A stretch of DNA of 64,000 bases, taken from positions 3,195,128-3,259,127 of the forward strand of contig WWBZ02000082.1 in assembly GCA_011503125.2 (NCBI GenBank). The letters are read 5' to 3'. The notes below the pieces were generated by a model, which saw only the letters and a list, made by a program, of their open reading frames with translations, did not search any database and was not told the origin of the DNA. How positions within the stretch are numbered: the first letter of the stretch is position 1; every line of letters starts with the position of its first letter. The position numbers were made by a program, and so were the translations under genes. This document shows, piece by piece, positions 1-13,202 of this stretch. The DNA is from Botryosphaeria dothidea. Taxonomy: Eukaryota > Ascomycota > Dothideomycetes > Botryosphaeriales > Botryosphaeriaceae.

Positions 1-3000
1 CATCATCGCATCGCGCCTGCAGCCAGCATTCACCCAGCAGTCCAATGCCGGCGTCCAGCAGATCCTGCTGCTCCCCAACGTCAACAAGGCCTGCATCCTT
101 TGCAATAACGCCCTCACATTCTACACGCTGCCCGAGCTGAGCCCGGCTTTTGCGACCCAGAAACCCATCAGCTGCGTTTGGGTCGGTGGCATCGACCAGA
201 ATGGCTCTCCCGAAAATGACTCGGACCAGGGAGTTATGATGATGATGTGCTTGCGCAGCCGCATTCAGCTTGTCCGAATTGGAGAAGAGCCTCGCAGGAT
301 ACGGAATATTGAGTTCGGCGGGTGTCTGTCTACCTCGCGCCGCGATGATTTTGCCTGTGTTGCCGACACCCATTCTTATGCGCTTTTGGACGTCGTTCAC
401 CAGCAGAAGATCCCGCTTTTCCCCATCTCGTCGCTGGACGAAGAGGCCGCTGCTACTGTTGGCGGCGCCTCCCAGGACATATCCATGCATGAACCTAGTG
501 TCTCCCGGAGCGTGTCGTCAAGTAGCAACATTCCCAGGCCCTCTGGTGATGAGCGTGGCCACGGCCGCAGCACAAGCTGGAATACTCAGGGCACCGGAGA
601 AAGATTTGCAAGCCCTAAACCTCGGCCGCTGAGTGGAGTCGTCGGTGGCAGATATGGCTTCGATGCTCCAGACTTTCTGGGGAGATCTTTCTCTCCAAGT
701 CCTGCACGGACGCCTGAGGGTAGTCAGGCGCGCGAAGGGAGTCCAGCCCCGCGGACTGCCACGCCCGATAAGGCGCTTCCCCCGACACCTTCTGAAGCTG
801 AGACCGCTGCGGCGAGACGCCCCTCGCCGCCAGTTGAGAAGAAGAAATTCACACCCTTGAAGCCTCACATAGTATCGCCAACTCCCTCAGAGTTTCTCCT
901 CACTACAGGGACCACACCAGATGAGCCTGGCGTTGGCATGTTTGTCAATCTCGATGGTGACGTCGTGCGCGGGACACTGGAGTTTGAAAGCTATCCCGAG
1001 GCACTCGTGATAGATGGTTCAGGTATAGAGGTAGATCTGGCGACATCAATCGCGGCCTCCATGTCAACCGGTGAACCGCCTGAGGAAGGCTACATCCTAG
1101 CTGTCATCAAGCGCAAGACTGAGCACGGAGTGGTGAGCGGCGTTGAAATCCAACGCTGGGATGTGGACCCAGGCGAAGGCATTGCTTCAAAGGAATGGAT
1201 GAACCTGAGCATGCTTTCGAGCAGCCTCGGAGAAGACGTTCACCATACCCGCTATAGCAGTCAGTCACTCGGCATCAGGACAGTCTCCTCGGAAACCGAG
1301 GTGAACCTATCTGAGATCAGTGATATCCTGTCCCTGAGACGTCTTCACCTCAGAGCAAGGCGGAGGGGTGGATCGATCTCTGTCTCGGCTTCCGAGAAGA
1401 TTGACCTCGACAAAAAAGTAGAAGCTGACAAGGAGCGAGACGAAGTTGCTTTCACAAGTCGCCTCTGCAAGTTCAAGTCAAAAAACGTTCTTTGGAACCA
1501 CAACGAGGTTTGGTGGGTTGTAAGAAATCCCCTGATTGTCCAACTCGATGCAAAACTTAAACTTGCTCAATCTTCAACTCCCGGGAGTGCCCAGATTGAG
1601 CCTAATACCGACGCCGTCAGGCATCTCTTGAACAGCATCCGCGGCTTGGAACCCCGCAATGAAGCCGAATTCCTTGGTTTCACTTATATTCGTCAAAAGG
1701 CTTCATTACTCCTGTTCATGGACCTCATTCTCCGTACCGAATCCAGTTACATTGCCTACGAAGTTGACAAGCGCACGACTGAAGAAGCTCTGCTGGAGGG
1801 AGAAATCGATCCCCGCATTATCCTTGCTCTTATACCCATCCTCAACGGCGAGGTCATCCAGGGCGAGAAGGGCATTTGGGTACAAGGCGGTCTCAAGGAC
1901 ATCATTGAAAAATTCCTCGCGCAACAGAAAATTTCCAATTTCCCAACCGATCCCGCGGGTCCGTTCGGCGATAACCTGCTCCAACTCACAAAACGATATC
2001 TGTTGGTATGGAGGCGCAAGAAGGGATTCGGCAGCGTGGCAGACGAGGACGAGGTTTTCCAGACGGTCGATGCAGCGCTTCTTCGGATCTTGCTCATCTT
2101 GGACACCCAGAGCCACCCAGGCCCAGCAACACCGGGCTCCATCCGTGCGGAACTAAACGCGTTGGTTGATAACGGCGTGGACTGCTGGGACCGGGCGATC
2201 GAGCTTCTCGAGGAATACCAGCGTCTGTACGTCCTGAGCCGCCTGTACCAGAGTCGCAAGCAAGCAGCCAAAGTATTGGCCACCTGGAGGCGAATTATCG
2301 ATGGGGAGCCAAACTTGGGCGGTGATTTCCTCGACGCTGAACAAGAATTCCGGAAGTACTTGGGCAGGATAAGGGACCAGGCCATGGTCGAGGAGTATGG
2401 TACTTGGCTGGCCAACCGCAATCCTAAACTGGGCGTGCAAGTGTTCGCCGACGAGAATAGCAGGGTCAAGTTCAGACATGATGAAGCTGTGGCTTTGCTA
2501 AGGGAGAAGGCGCCGGCTGCCGTCAAGGAGTACCTGGAGTACCTGGTCTACGGCAAGAAGGTAGGTCCACTCACGAGTGATCCCATAACACGCCCGCTGA
2601 CCATAACAGCAAACCAAATACGCAAACGACCTGATAGCATACTACCTCGACATCGTCGTCGCCGAGCTCGAGCGCTCCGACGACTCCAAAGCCATCCTCC
2701 TGCAGACCTACGAAACCTACCGGGCCCTGCGCCCGCCCAAGCCCACCTACCGCCAATTCATCACCGAAAACGCGCTCGACGCCGAGTGGTGGGACAGCCG
2801 CCTGCGCCTGCTCCAGCTCTTGGGGACCGGGCAGGACGTGGCGTCGTCGCACGCGGTCGGCGCCATCCTCGCCCGCCTCGCGCCCTACGAGCAGGAGCTC
2901 GTGCCCGAGATGATCATCCTCAACGGGCGCCAGGGCCGCCACGAACACGCGATCCGCCTCCTCACGCACGGCTTGGGGGATTTCGACACGGCGATTTCGT

Positions 3001-3437
3001 ACTGCCTGCTCGGCGGCTCGAGCATCTACCGCCAGCCGGGTGTCCACGTCATCCCCGTCGAGGAGCTGCCGACGCACGCGGAGCAGGCGCGGCTGTTCGG
3101 CTACCTGCTGCACGAGTTCTTGCGCATCGAGGACGTCACGGATCGCGTGGAGCGGACGGGCGAGTTATTGGAGCGGTTTGGCGGCTGGTTTGACGTCGGG
3201 CAGGTGCTCGATATGATTCCGGACGGCTGGTCGATCGAGATTTTTTCGGGGTTTCTGATTAGTGCGCTCAGGCGGTTGGTCAGGGAGAGGAACGAGACGG
3301 GGATTGCGCGGGCGTTGAGCGGGGCGAATAATTTGAGGGCGAGCGCGGAGGTGGTGGAGAAGGTGGAGCGGATGGGGGCGAAGGTGGATAGGCAGGGTGG
3401 TGGTGATGGTGAGGAGGAGATGCAGATCTTGGGGTGA
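1..3437 (+). CDS. VPS3: Vps3-like CORVET tethering subunit (CNH and Vps39 domains), 5' partial
   Basis: The frame is open from base 2, so the N-terminus lies outside the window. Exons are <1-2560 and 2610-3437; the 49-nt intron is in phase 0. The visible protein starts inside a CNH-type beta-propeller (QILLLPNVNKACIL, then YTLPELSPAF and VRIGEEPRRIRNIEF). A long Ser/Pro-rich disordered insert follows, then an alpha-solenoid with Vps39_1-like (WDRAIELLEEYQRLYVLSRLY) and Vps39_2-like (HAIRLLTHGLGDFDTAISYC) segments. In the known family, such proteins bind Rab5-type GTPases at endosomes as part of CORVET (Vps3), or Rab7 at vacuoles as part of HOPS (Vps39). The CNH text and the disordered insert resemble fungal Vps3/TGFBRAP1 more than Vps39, but I cannot exclude Vps39. 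The 3' half of the last exon is GC-rich. Confidence 0.85.
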
Positions 3438-3738
3438 AGGCTGGTTGGGCGTAGAGCTGAGATATCCAGAATGTAGCAATGCTTTATCGGGATGACTGTT
3501 GTGCGCATGGGCTGAGTGAGCACGTCATTCCGGGTCGTGCCGCATGCTTAACAGCGCCATGCATACCTTGATGTCTTCGTCGGTACGGATTAGTCAACAC
3601 TGATATCGCGCGTGGGCAGCTCTTATATGCACCTCATCCCTCGTCCATAACGCCAGCAGTCCTTTTATTTTTTTTTTCATCGGATTTTTATCTCCTGCTC
3701 GCCCCATAAACCGCATGCGCCATCGTCGCCGACGACTC
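3438..3738. other. tail-to-tail intergenic spacer
   Basis: This spacer lies between the stop codons of the Vps3-like gene and the GFA-domain gene, which converge. It contains a short T run near 3665-3678 and no gene I can support. It probably holds both 3' UTRs. Confidence 0.6.
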
Positions 3739-4300
3739 TCAACCGCTCATCGAGCCCTCGAACTTGGCAACGCCCTCGACGTCCGGCAACCACGCGAACT
3801 TGTTGCGGCAGTAGATCTCCACCTTGGGCTTGAACTTCCCGTCGACGAGCGACAGGTCCGCGAGCGTGCCCGCCTTGACGATGACCACGCCCGTCATCGC
3901 CTCGCCCTGCACCCACACCAGCGTCCCGCACTCCGGGCAGAAGCTGTTGGTCACGGCCTTGCCCGAGTCGCCCGTCCGCGACCACTGCTTCGGCGTGCCG
4001 GTCGGCTTGAAGGCCGCGGCGGGGACGAGCAGGTTGTTCGAATAGGCGCTGTTGGAGCTGCGGCGGCAGGGGATGCAGTGGCAGAGAGCCTGTTCGAGAC
4101 GCGAGGGTTAGTGTCGAATGTGAGAGGGATTTGGGGTGGGGGCAGGTATATCGGTGACGTGATGGTGAGGACCGGTAGGTTGTTTTCTGGTGCGGGGTCA
4201 TGGAGGAGGGGCAGGGCAGGGCAAGGGGACTCACTACACCCGCGGGCTCGCCGTCGAAGGTGTACTTCAGGTTTCCGCAAGCGCAGCCGCCGGACGTCAT
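3739..4300 (-). CDS. GFA/CENP-V domain protein (glutathione-dependent formaldehyde-activating family)
   Basis: Two exons, 4300-4235 and 4089-3739, joined in phase 0 across a 145-nt intron (GTGAGT donor, ACAG acceptor), give 138 aa. The zinc-binding cysteines of the Mss4-like fold are in order: GCACG near residue 6, then CHCIPCR just after the intron, then CPECG about 45 residues later. Proteins of this size are usually stand-alone GFA domains. Members bind zinc, and one characterised member acts on the S-hydroxymethyl-glutathione adduct; most fungal paralogues have no known substrate. The gene converges on the Vps3-like gene and diverges from the DENND11-like gene. The family call is firm and the substrate is unknown. 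Confidence 0.85.
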
Positions 4301-5569
4301 TTTTGGCTGATGGGTAAAGAGGTGGATGAATTGGCTCGGATTGGAAAACTTTCTGGCAGTGGAGTAGGAAGAGAGGGATGCTGGATGCTGTTCTCTTTGC
4401 CTTTCGACCGTCCGTTCCCGTCCCGCTTTATAGTCCGCCGAGGAAGAGCTTGTATGGGTCTGGCTTGCTTGGGCTCCTCACCTTAGACGCTACGTACCCT
4501 CCTCGGCCCGTCCGCCGGCCATACCCCGCCGCAAGCACTCCTAGGAAAACACGAGCGGCGTCCGGCCGCTTGGATCTCCCTTCGGTTATCGGTTACTTCG
4601 TCGCCCGGCTACCGGCGTCTAAAGAGCTGAACGGAGTAGATGCTGTAAAATCCGTCTTGTCTCCGGGACCGCATTGAGTGTTCAAGTTCCAATTGGAAAC
4701 GATTCTCATCCTCATGGACGGAGTTATGGATAACAGGCACGTTGGCGAAGCCTGACAGTCCGGAGGCGGTCAAGTTTGGCCGCTGTGAATCGCTTCTTGA
4801 AGCATTGAAATGCGGGGCTTGGAGGAGACGAAGATGAAATTGGCGATGCGAGTCATGTCCAGAGAGCGGCCAAGCTCGAATGTAGGTGGAAAAGAAGGCA
4901 GGGATTATCTTGCCTATTAGTGTTTATTGAGAACCTTTTTTCGTCTCTATTCGTTGTTTGCGCGGAAGGCAGAAGCAGCAATCATTTGCAAGAATGTCTG
5001 GTCAGCATGATTTGGCAAAGATCATGAGCCATGAATCAACTAGCGAAATCTGCTCGTGCGAGCGTGATGACACAGATGTCCGTATATTTTCTGGGCGTCT
5101 CGGTTCCTACTGCATGAACCTGGTCCAGAAAAGGCTGCAACTGTGCAGCTACCTTTCATCATACCCACGCGAAGAGCTAAAGCTGCATCCGGAAGTGAAC
5201 GCCGTCAGCTCTGCTGAGCATTTATACTCGGACGACTGCCTGAAGTACTGTACCTATGCGTACTTCTGCTTGCTGTGGTACTTGGCATCTGCCTGGTTTA
5301 ACTCTTAGTATGGTGATGAACAGATAGCCATGATACTTCCAAATGGCGCGAGCGAGTTTCCCCCGACCATGGAGCAACTGCGAACTGGTGGGAGCGACAG
5401 CAGGCGGCGGCTCGGCTCGGAGCAGTGGTGGGGGCGGTTTGTGCGGCAACGACATCCGACATCAAGGTTCCCGTCGACATGACGCGACACGGCGAGCCGC
5501 GACAGAACCAACGCCATCTCCGACTTCCCCCTTCCCCGTTTGCTTTGCGTGCCATGAGGCCTGGCAGCC
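4301..5569. other. divergent intergenic region, no supported gene
   Basis: This 1.27 kb lies between the divergent starts of the GFA gene and the DENND11-like gene and presumably holds both promoters. One open frame at 4994-5308 could encode about 105 residues, but it has no recognisable domain and no intron signature, so I do not call it. Confidence 0.5.
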
Positions 5570-7601
5570 ATGTCCGCGACCAACGCGATTCCGACCAACG
5601 GCAATGCGCCGCAAGACGACCTTCCCTCGCTCGCCGCCCTCTTCTTGATCAAGTTCGACCTCAAGATCGGGTGAGTGCGCCGCAGCCCGCCCTCCCTTGC
5701 GCCTGCTGCTAATTGGCCGTCGCAGCTATACCATCACTTGGAAGCGCTCCCTGAACAACCGTGCGAGCCCTCCATGTCCCGCCTCGAAGACTGCCTGCTG
5801 ACCGCGCCGCAGTCGAGCTCGATGGAGCCGTCGAGTTCAAGTCGCTGCCTTCGGGCCTGCACAGCGTAAAGGAAGACCTCGTGTACGTACACCGGCCCGG
5901 ACACCATGGCCATCAGGCGCTGACGGCGGATCGCAAGATACTTTGTTCATGAGCAATACGTGGGATTGAGCGCATTCATCAACGACCCAGCCTCTGAGGA
6001 AGAGCGCAACGCGCACCTCGTCGCTGTCGGTATTCTGGTCCCGCTGAGCCAGGGCCGTCTGGGACGGAGCTGGCTGCACGCTCAGAAATTGAGAGAGCTG
6101 GCCAAGTAAGCCTACCGGCTGCTCTGCCCATCCGCACGAAGAGCGCTGACGTGGTGCTAGGTTGCTAGTTCGAGACACGACCAAGACCGAACCCCTGGAG
6201 CAATACTGGACCGCCCATTCTGCTGAGCGCAATGACGCTACCCCGGAAGCAGAGTCGTCTGAAGCATCTCCCACCGTCGCCCGCCCGCCTCCCTCTGTTG
6301 TACGGAAGAACAAGACTTATGCAAGAAGCCGCGGGTTGTCCAACGTCACTGCATTCCACCCCGCGCACGAGACGCTCGGTGTGGCCCACCCAGCTCTGTC
6401 GATAATCAAATACATAGATACCTTTGGTCCCCTGGTATTTCCCCTGCTTAGATTGGCGCTGCTGAGAAAGCGCATTCTGTTTGTTACGCCGCCGCCGGTC
6501 CGGCTGGCTTGTGAATTTGGTAAATCTTTCTCCCGCACTCACATGGGCGAGCAGGGAACTGATTGACTGGCGCTAGTTTATGATCTCTCTATCCTTTCGA
6601 CTATACCTTCCTCTGTCACCGACGTGCTCCCGCCAGGATCTGAACCGTTGCAACGACTACGAAGCCTGTTCACCGTTGGAATCCATGAAATACCCAAGCT
6701 ACAGGAGGAAGCAAAGAAGCATGAAACGGCAAAGCTTTCGACCGAGTACTTGGAAGAAGGCAACTGGTCTCCTGGCTGGGCAGCTTGCACGACAGACGAA
6801 GTCCTGGCAATGAAAACGGACCTTTACGACATCATAGTCGAACTCCCGGCCCAGGTCGAGTCCACGGAGGAAGAAAAACGGTGGCCGAGGATAAAGACGT
6901 CAACGGGCAAGGAGATCAAAGCTACGCAGCGTGACTTGAGACGTTTTCGCATCCTGCATGCAGAACTGCGCAAAACGCAGCGGCACTCGGTCGACATTCC
7001 ACGGAGCGAAGACGAAGACGAGGAGGAAGACAGTGACAGCGCTGCGTTGATAGGCTCGTCTCCACCAGCGGAGAGCGACGACGGGGACACGGACATCTAC
7101 GCAGACAATCTGATCGAACCGTCGACGTGGGCGGCACTTGCTTACTCGGGCTTCATGTGGTGGGCGTCTGCAGGCGAGAGGGACGCATCCCTATCCGAAG
7201 AAGCAGACCGGGATCGAACGTTGCTGGGCGACCTCTCGGATTTCATGACGGTGTCGCACGGATCGATCCGCAGCTCGGACGATGCAATGGCGCAGACGTG
7301 GTACCAAGGGGCCGCGGCGCCGCACACAGCCATCATTGCGTACTTCCACCGGCTCACAGCAGAAATCTTCAGCACATTGGGCGACATTGTCGACGCGCTC
7401 GACGACGAGGAGCACGACGGAGATCAGGACGAGGAGGAGAAGTCGGTGGTGGTGCACGGCGATGACGTCAGCAGGATGGGACTCGACGTGTGGAGCGAGA
7501 CGGACAAGGAATTCGTGCAGGAGGTGCTGCAGATGTATTTCGGGAGGGGATCGCAGGTGCATGGGGGAAGCATCGAGTGCTGCGGTGTTAAGATTTGCTG
7601 A
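5570..7601 (+). CDS. DENND11 (LCHN)/Anr2-like DENN-family protein
   Basis: Six exons (5570-5670, 5726-5760, 5813-5882, 5938-6105, 6161-6519, 6577-7601) total 1758 nt and encode 585 aa; all junctions agree in phase and several introns show CTGAC branch sites. The protein starts MSATNAIPTNG. It contains the family's divergent DENN segments: FKSLPSGLHSVKEDLV, YFVHEQYVGLSAF, a long Ser/Pro loop, then HPALSIIKYIDTFGPL and ALLRKRILFVTPPPVRLAC followed by VYDLSILSTIP. The C-terminal third is acidic and matches the fungal DUF4484 region. DENN proteins typically act as Rab guanine-nucleotide exchange factors in membrane traffic; the yeast relative Anr2 is poorly characterised. The G run at 7650-7665 lies in the 3' UTR. 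Confidence 0.8.
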
Positions 7602-8055
7602 GGGGTACGGGGGATTTTCAGGGCCAGGGCGGGTAATGCAGATCGGCGCGGGGGGGGGGGGGGGGAGATACCACAGGAAATGAAGGGCATAGCATTTTAG
7701 CACTTGTCTGGCACACGCCCTCCGGCATCATCGTCTGCTTGCACGCTCGCCCGCAACCTGGGCCGACTCGTGGTGGGGTTCAGCCTTACACCCTAGTCCC
7801 AAAGCGGTTAGGCTTCCCGCCGCGCAGCTCAAGCATCATTTGGCAGCCTCGAGCTGCACCTCTCCTCCCTCCACCACCCACATCCACCATTCAATCCCTC
7901 CACGCGCCTTTCGCTCGCGGTTCTCAGACTCCCATGATCCGCTGACTCCATCAGCCTACCCTCGGCTTTTTTTGCGCCCGCGCGTGCGTCGAGCGCCCGC
8001 TCTTCGCTCCTTGGAGCCTCGCCCGCTGCGCAAGCTCCCGGCGCACGGTCTTGCT
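7602..8055. other. intergenic region with a G16 homopolymer
   Basis: This spans the end of the DENND11-like gene to the F-box gene start. It holds an uninterrupted run of G at about 7650-7665 and a pyrimidine-rich stretch ahead of the next gene, consistent with a promoter. No gene is seen. Confidence 0.5.
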
Positions 8056-10836
8056 ATGACGTCCAGCAACAGTAAGCATGCTTCCTCTCCGCCAGCCTCT
8101 AATTGGCCCCCTAACATTTTTTTGAGCCGCCGGTGCTGGGGCTGCTCCCTCTTCAGCCTCTACTTTAGGCCTGCTTCCATTCACTGTCGCCTATCTTGAT
8201 GCCATTCGTTCTTCTCCCTCGGCATCCGACAGCATTGCAGTGTCTGCCCAGCTGGAAGGCCAGACATTGCCTGCTCCTCAGCGAATGCCGCCATCGCTAG
8301 GTCTCAGCAGAACCGAGGGATACATTCTTAATCACCTGACCATGCCTCGCTCTATAAGCTACACCGACAGTAGCCTCCCTGAGGATGCTGCTTCTCACCA
8401 GCACTTGTTTCCACTCAAGCGCCCACCCAATGTACAGATCGTGCGGAGAGCACTTACCGTCCCTGATGTTATCTTCAACATGAACCCTTCCGCACTTATT
8501 GCCTATACAGTCCCCCACTCGCCGAACGCCTTCAACGTTTGGCCAGACAAGCGTCCCGATAACACCCCTACTGCTGCCTATATCGCTTACCCCCTTCCAC
8601 GGAAGATGTCGGATATGGAAGAGCCGATGTCTAGCCTCGTTGACTTCATCTGGACGGACTGTCGAGAGCAGCCTCATCTGAACGCGCCGCCCATGTATCC
8701 TACCACCACCACCGCTACTGCTGATGCGGCCAAGGGACCAGCCTATGACAGGCTTCCACAGGAGATGTGGAATGCAATCCTCAAGCACTTATCTCACGAC
8801 GATCTCAAGGCCCTCCGCTTGACTTGTCGAAGGCTGAACCAGTCGGCCACCAAAGCCTTGTTCGACACTGTTGTTGTACCATTTCGTCCGGGCATGTTTA
8901 GCGAAGAACTCCGAGCCGAGCTGGAGAACCACTCGGGAAAGGGAAAGGGCAGGAGCACTGTTATCAACATCTTCAAGAGCCATGGTCATCACATTAAAAA
9001 GTTTGGCCTTAGCTACGAAGTTACCGAAGGTTGGTTTTCTTGTTTCTACTTATCGAGACGTACTAATTCTGTGCAGCATGTTTAGCACACCTGCCGAAGC
9101 TGGTCCAGCATGACTTGCTGGAATCGTACTGGGGCACGTATTACTGGCCATCCTCACCCGTTCACCAACCGGACGATATGCCAGCCTCGGTCATGGAGGA
9201 GATCGTCGGTATGAAGGAGGCTCTTTCGGACATGCCAAGCTTGAAGGAGCTTGCTCTATCAATCGACAATGGCCTCGGCTGGCTACCAGGACCTGACAAG
9301 TCTATCCGCTCACAAATCATTCAAGACCGCATCCAGCTGTTTCCGAATCCTAACGGATTGCCGACTAGAAGCAGGCAAGCGCAGCAGGAACTCTGGGACT
9401 TTGTCAAGTCGCAATACAAGGATCAAGACAAGTCTTTTGAACTCTCACAAGCTCACCTGTTCAGGGTTGAGCGTATGGGCGGCCGGTGTGATTTGCCCGG
9501 TCCTTACACGGGAATTCCCAGAGATCTCCAGCACATTGACCGAAGGATCCTGCTGGAAGCCACAACTCCCGAAGGTCACCCGACTGACATTAGTTCAAAC
9601 GACGGCTTCCTCGTGGTGGCTCCGGACAATTGGACTCGATCGTGCACGTCCCACCCAGTCCAACCGAGCAATCTTACCGAAGAACAACTTGAGATGCTCT
9701 TAAAGACCCAGTGGGCTCAAGACTCGTTGATTGACTCTTACATCATTGGTGTCATTGATTCTGAGACATGCAGACGCGTCACTGTTTTGAACTTGGCGTG
9801 TCTTCCCGCGCGATGCGTTCCGTTCTTCGACCGAGCTGACTTCTGGGATGCACTTCCCTGCCTGGAATCCTTGAAGCTGATGATCATGGGAGAGATCAGA
9901 GAGATGGATAAGGACTTCTTTGGAAATGCCTCTTCCATCTCAGCCATGCCGCTGAAGGGTATACAGCCCTTCCGGACTTTGTTGGTCAACCATATTGCAC
10001 AACGCTCCAACATCAAAAATGTGACAATCGGCTGGGTTGGCGGTGGCGAACACGCATCAGGAATGTTGGGAAGAAACAGACACATCCTTCCGGCCCCCTT
10101 CATGGATATTCGGACCGCAGCCTCGCCTTACATGATGGACGATGTCAGCATATTCCCTCATATCGAGCATCTCACCTTCAACAACTGCTGGATGACCCCA
10201 CGGGCTCTTGATTATCTTGTTGACGGTCACAGGCAGTTGAAACTAAGGAAGTTGACGCTTGACTCGGTATCGTTGCAACTATTACCCGTTGGTGCTGGAG
10301 GACAGATGCCAACGGCTGGCTTCAGGATCCCAAACCCGATCCCGGGGCGCCCAGACATGGTATTTCCGCAGCGAGAGGGCTCCTGGCCATACGTTCTCGA
10401 CGGAATCTCACCTGGCGCTCACTTCGGCCATTTCAACGGTGGAACCAGGAATCACAGAAGCAAATCATCACTGAAGGAGATCGAGCTCATCTCGTGTGGA
10501 TACAGCGTACTCGAAGCTACAAACGCCTGGTCGATCGAGTCGATGGACCGTGAGTTTCTCGATGCAAACAATGCTGCGGCTATCCCAGACGCGAACGCGT
10601 TCCCGAATTCACGTCGCGCCGTCCTCGAGTCAGTCATGGCCAAAGTCCGTGACGTACACCTGGGTACGATCGTCCAACACATTCCGCAGGTCGAAGCCGA
10701 CATCCTGGAGGCTATGTGGGGAGCCACTCTGGGCTGGTCTGATTTGGACTCCCGGCATGCCGTTGCCTTGGATGGACTGAGAGACGGCGGCACTGGACGC
10801 TTCTCGGCGGTCATCCGTGCCCCCGACCTTGGATAG
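8056..10836 (+). CDS. F-box protein
   Basis: Predicted exons are 8056-8071, 8241-9029 and 9077-10836: 2565 nt, 854 aa. The second intron (47 nt, GTTGGT donor, GTGCAG acceptor) is well supported. The first (169 nt) is chosen because it gives an ATG start and keeps the frame; an unseen micro-exon is possible. An F-box lies near residues 174-215, with DRLPQEMWNAILKHL followed by LRLTCRRLN. The remaining 640 residues resemble the unannotated C-terminal parts of fungal F-box proteins; I see no WD40 or canonical leucine-rich repeats. F-box proteins usually recruit substrates to SCF ubiquitin ligases through Skp1. The target cannot be inferred. Confidence 0.8.
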
Positions 10837-11815
10837 CCTGATTCGGAACGTGAAGGATCTCCTCGAGGCCTGCTATTACTTTTTGAAATTCCTTACGGAG
10901 TCTACAACGAGCTTCGCTTTCATTTGATTGCGGCTGTGAAAAGGTTCCGCTACCTTGTAGTTCTACGGAGCGCTTTTGTGGTCATCGGATTTCCTGCTGA
11001 CCACTGAATCCTGTACTATATCCGACTTTTCTCTTTTCTCGTTTCAGCAAGCGACATGGTAGATTTCGAAGAAGTCACAGGAAAGCATCTGCTTCAATCC
11101 TCGCTTCACTGGAATATTGCGGCAGCGACATCAATAATCACCGGGCGACATCGACCGGTATGGAGATGATGTGGTAGTACACACTTCACACACTTTCTGA
11201 TACCCCTCTCAAAGGTGCTCTCTCTTTTTCTTTTGTGTTTTATTAGCATAGCGCTGGCGAATTTGGGACCGATATCTCATCGTGGTCGAGTACAGTTGAG
11301 GCGACGGGGGGTATGGAATGCGAGCGAGCGAGCTACATACGTGTGTAGTCGATTAATATGACCACTTCCGAATGATGGCGTGCTTGGGCTTTGTGGTCGT
11401 ATTACGGAGCAAGCTTGAAGTTAAGCTGAAGGTCCTCAGGTGTCTTCCTCCACGTGCCCAGCTGGAACGGCGATGCAGCGCGGCGGAGATTCTTCCAAGG
11501 ATCGGTGGATGGGCGGGCATGACGAATTTCCCAGGGGAATGGAGCTCCTGGCGAGGCAGTTGGGCGTGACGGCTCACATGGAAGTTGAGGCTTAAACTTA
11601 ACCGCCTGGGGGCTGACTTTCTAGCAGCATGAGGAGCCTCGGGCCACTCTCTCGCAATTAAAGCTACAACCCACAAAACTAAATTTCTTGCCTGGACCAG
11701 CCTCCGCGCTGGACGTCTTATCAAACGAGACTCGTCTCGGGGTTGTGGAGATCCCGACGCTGGATCCACACTGCGTACATACGCATGTTCGCTGCAAAGA
11801 TATGTCCGTTGCCGC

Positions 11816-11859
<44 letters not shown>

Positions 11860-12584
11860 CAGTTACTTGGTTCGCGCACCGATTGGCGGCTCGGGTAAGG
11901 CGACTCCTCGATCGAGAAGCTCCTGCACACCTCGCACCGTACCGTGCAAGCGAGCCGAACTTTATTATGCCCGCGCTGAAGCGGACGCTTCCTTTTAAAT
12001 CCTGCAATCGGAGAGCCTGATGCAGTCAAATGGAGAACAGATGGTATCTCGGGCCGAATTGACCCAAGTTCTGCGTGTCTTGTTCAGTTCTTGCCACCGT
12101 CCATGAATCCAGATCTTATGGAGGACGGACCGGTCCAAATTTTGGCTTGAATGACGGAATGTCTTTTATAGAATTTGAGCTACTGGACTACGAGTTGCAC
12201 TGCCTGGGAAGAAGCACTTCGAGGAGGAAATGCCTTGACGCATGCGTAGGTTCCAGTACCGAGCAACGTGGAATTTTCTGCCTCTCCGTCACTTTCGCAC
12301 CGTCAGCCCTGTCGGACAATGTGAGCTGTGCTGAGCCATGTGCAGGTCTCGTCCTTTCCAGAAAATTCGCATGCGCAAAACATGGGCGAAGGGCAACACA
12401 TCCTAAACGCGGCTCAGGGGTCGCACTGCGCGCAGAAGTGCGCGCCAGCCATGCCGATTAAGAAATTAAACGTCTTTACATGCAGCTCTCTCTTTCCCGC
12501 TACGGTCACAATATACATTACTAGATCTACCTCACGTAGAAAATGTGATAATGGGGTTCGCAAACCCCCGCTAATGTATCCTCC
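10837..12584. other. intergenic region, start of the accessory stretch
   Basis: This 1.75 kb lies between the F-box gene and a secreted-protein gene. It holds a TC microsatellite but no coding frame that resembles a protein family. Several open frames exist on both strands, but they have no domain, signal peptide or intron pattern. Confidence 0.5.
11820..11857. repeat. (TC)19 microsatellite
   Basis: An uninterrupted TC dinucleotide repeat of 38 nt is read directly from the sequence. It lies in non-coding DNA. Confidence 0.95.
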
Positions 12585-13202
12585 CTAGTGATAGTCGGCC
12601 CACCTGTAGCATCCACCGTGTGTCCAAATGGTAGAAGCACCACAGGTGGCCTTGGTGATGGCGTCTTTGATGCACCCAGCGTCGCGGGTCTCCTCGTTCC
12701 ACGGCCACGAATAGTGGAAGTTCATATCGATGCCGTAGGCCACGGCGACCTTGCCCGTCTCGGGGTTCTGAACCTGCTCCCACTGCCACTTCTTGTTGCA
12801 GCCCTTGAGCGCCACGCTCTTGCCGCAGCTTCCCTTGATGTTGTCCTGCGACTCGTTAGTCCATCTCTTTCATTTTGCCAGGACATTCCTCGGTAACAAG
12901 CATACCTCGATGCCTTTGCACCAACCATCTGAGTCCTGGCCAGTCGGGGTGATTTGGACGATCCAGTTGAGCCAGTCAGTACCGCTGTTGTGCTTGTAGT
13001 AGCAGTCGACGGTGCCGGTGAAGTACTGCGCCCACTGACAGTCTTCGGGCAGGACGTTGGCGCGTGCCTCAATGTCGGTGCTGTTGTGGTCAGGCAGGCT
13101 CAGATCCGTAGCATCGTCGGCCAGAGGAAGGGCGCTGATCGTATTGACAAGTGCTCCGAGAGTGAAAGCAAAAGAAGCGATGGGAGCGGCCTGGAAATGC
13201 AT
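12585..13202 (-). CDS. small secreted protein, function unknown
   Basis: Exons 13202-12906 and 12845-12585 are joined in phase 0 across a 60-nt intron (GTATG donor, ACTAAC branch, GCAG acceptor) and encode 185 aa. The N-terminus is a typical secretion signal, a hydrophobic run ending near ISALP at about residue 25. The mature chain is rich in Trp and Tyr and has several cysteines (DCQW, DCYY, WCKG, then SCGK, KGCNK, AGCIK, TCGAS and GGCYRW), so disulfides are likely. I recognise no enzymatic domain. Similar proteins are common in fungal secretomes. It could be a cell-wall or host-interaction protein; that is inference from the signal peptide and cysteines only. Confidence 0.75.

Noticed and set aside
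4994..5308. Open frame of about 105 codons between the GFA and DENND11-like genes
   Set aside because: No domain, signal peptide, intron pattern or codon character that sets it apart from chance.
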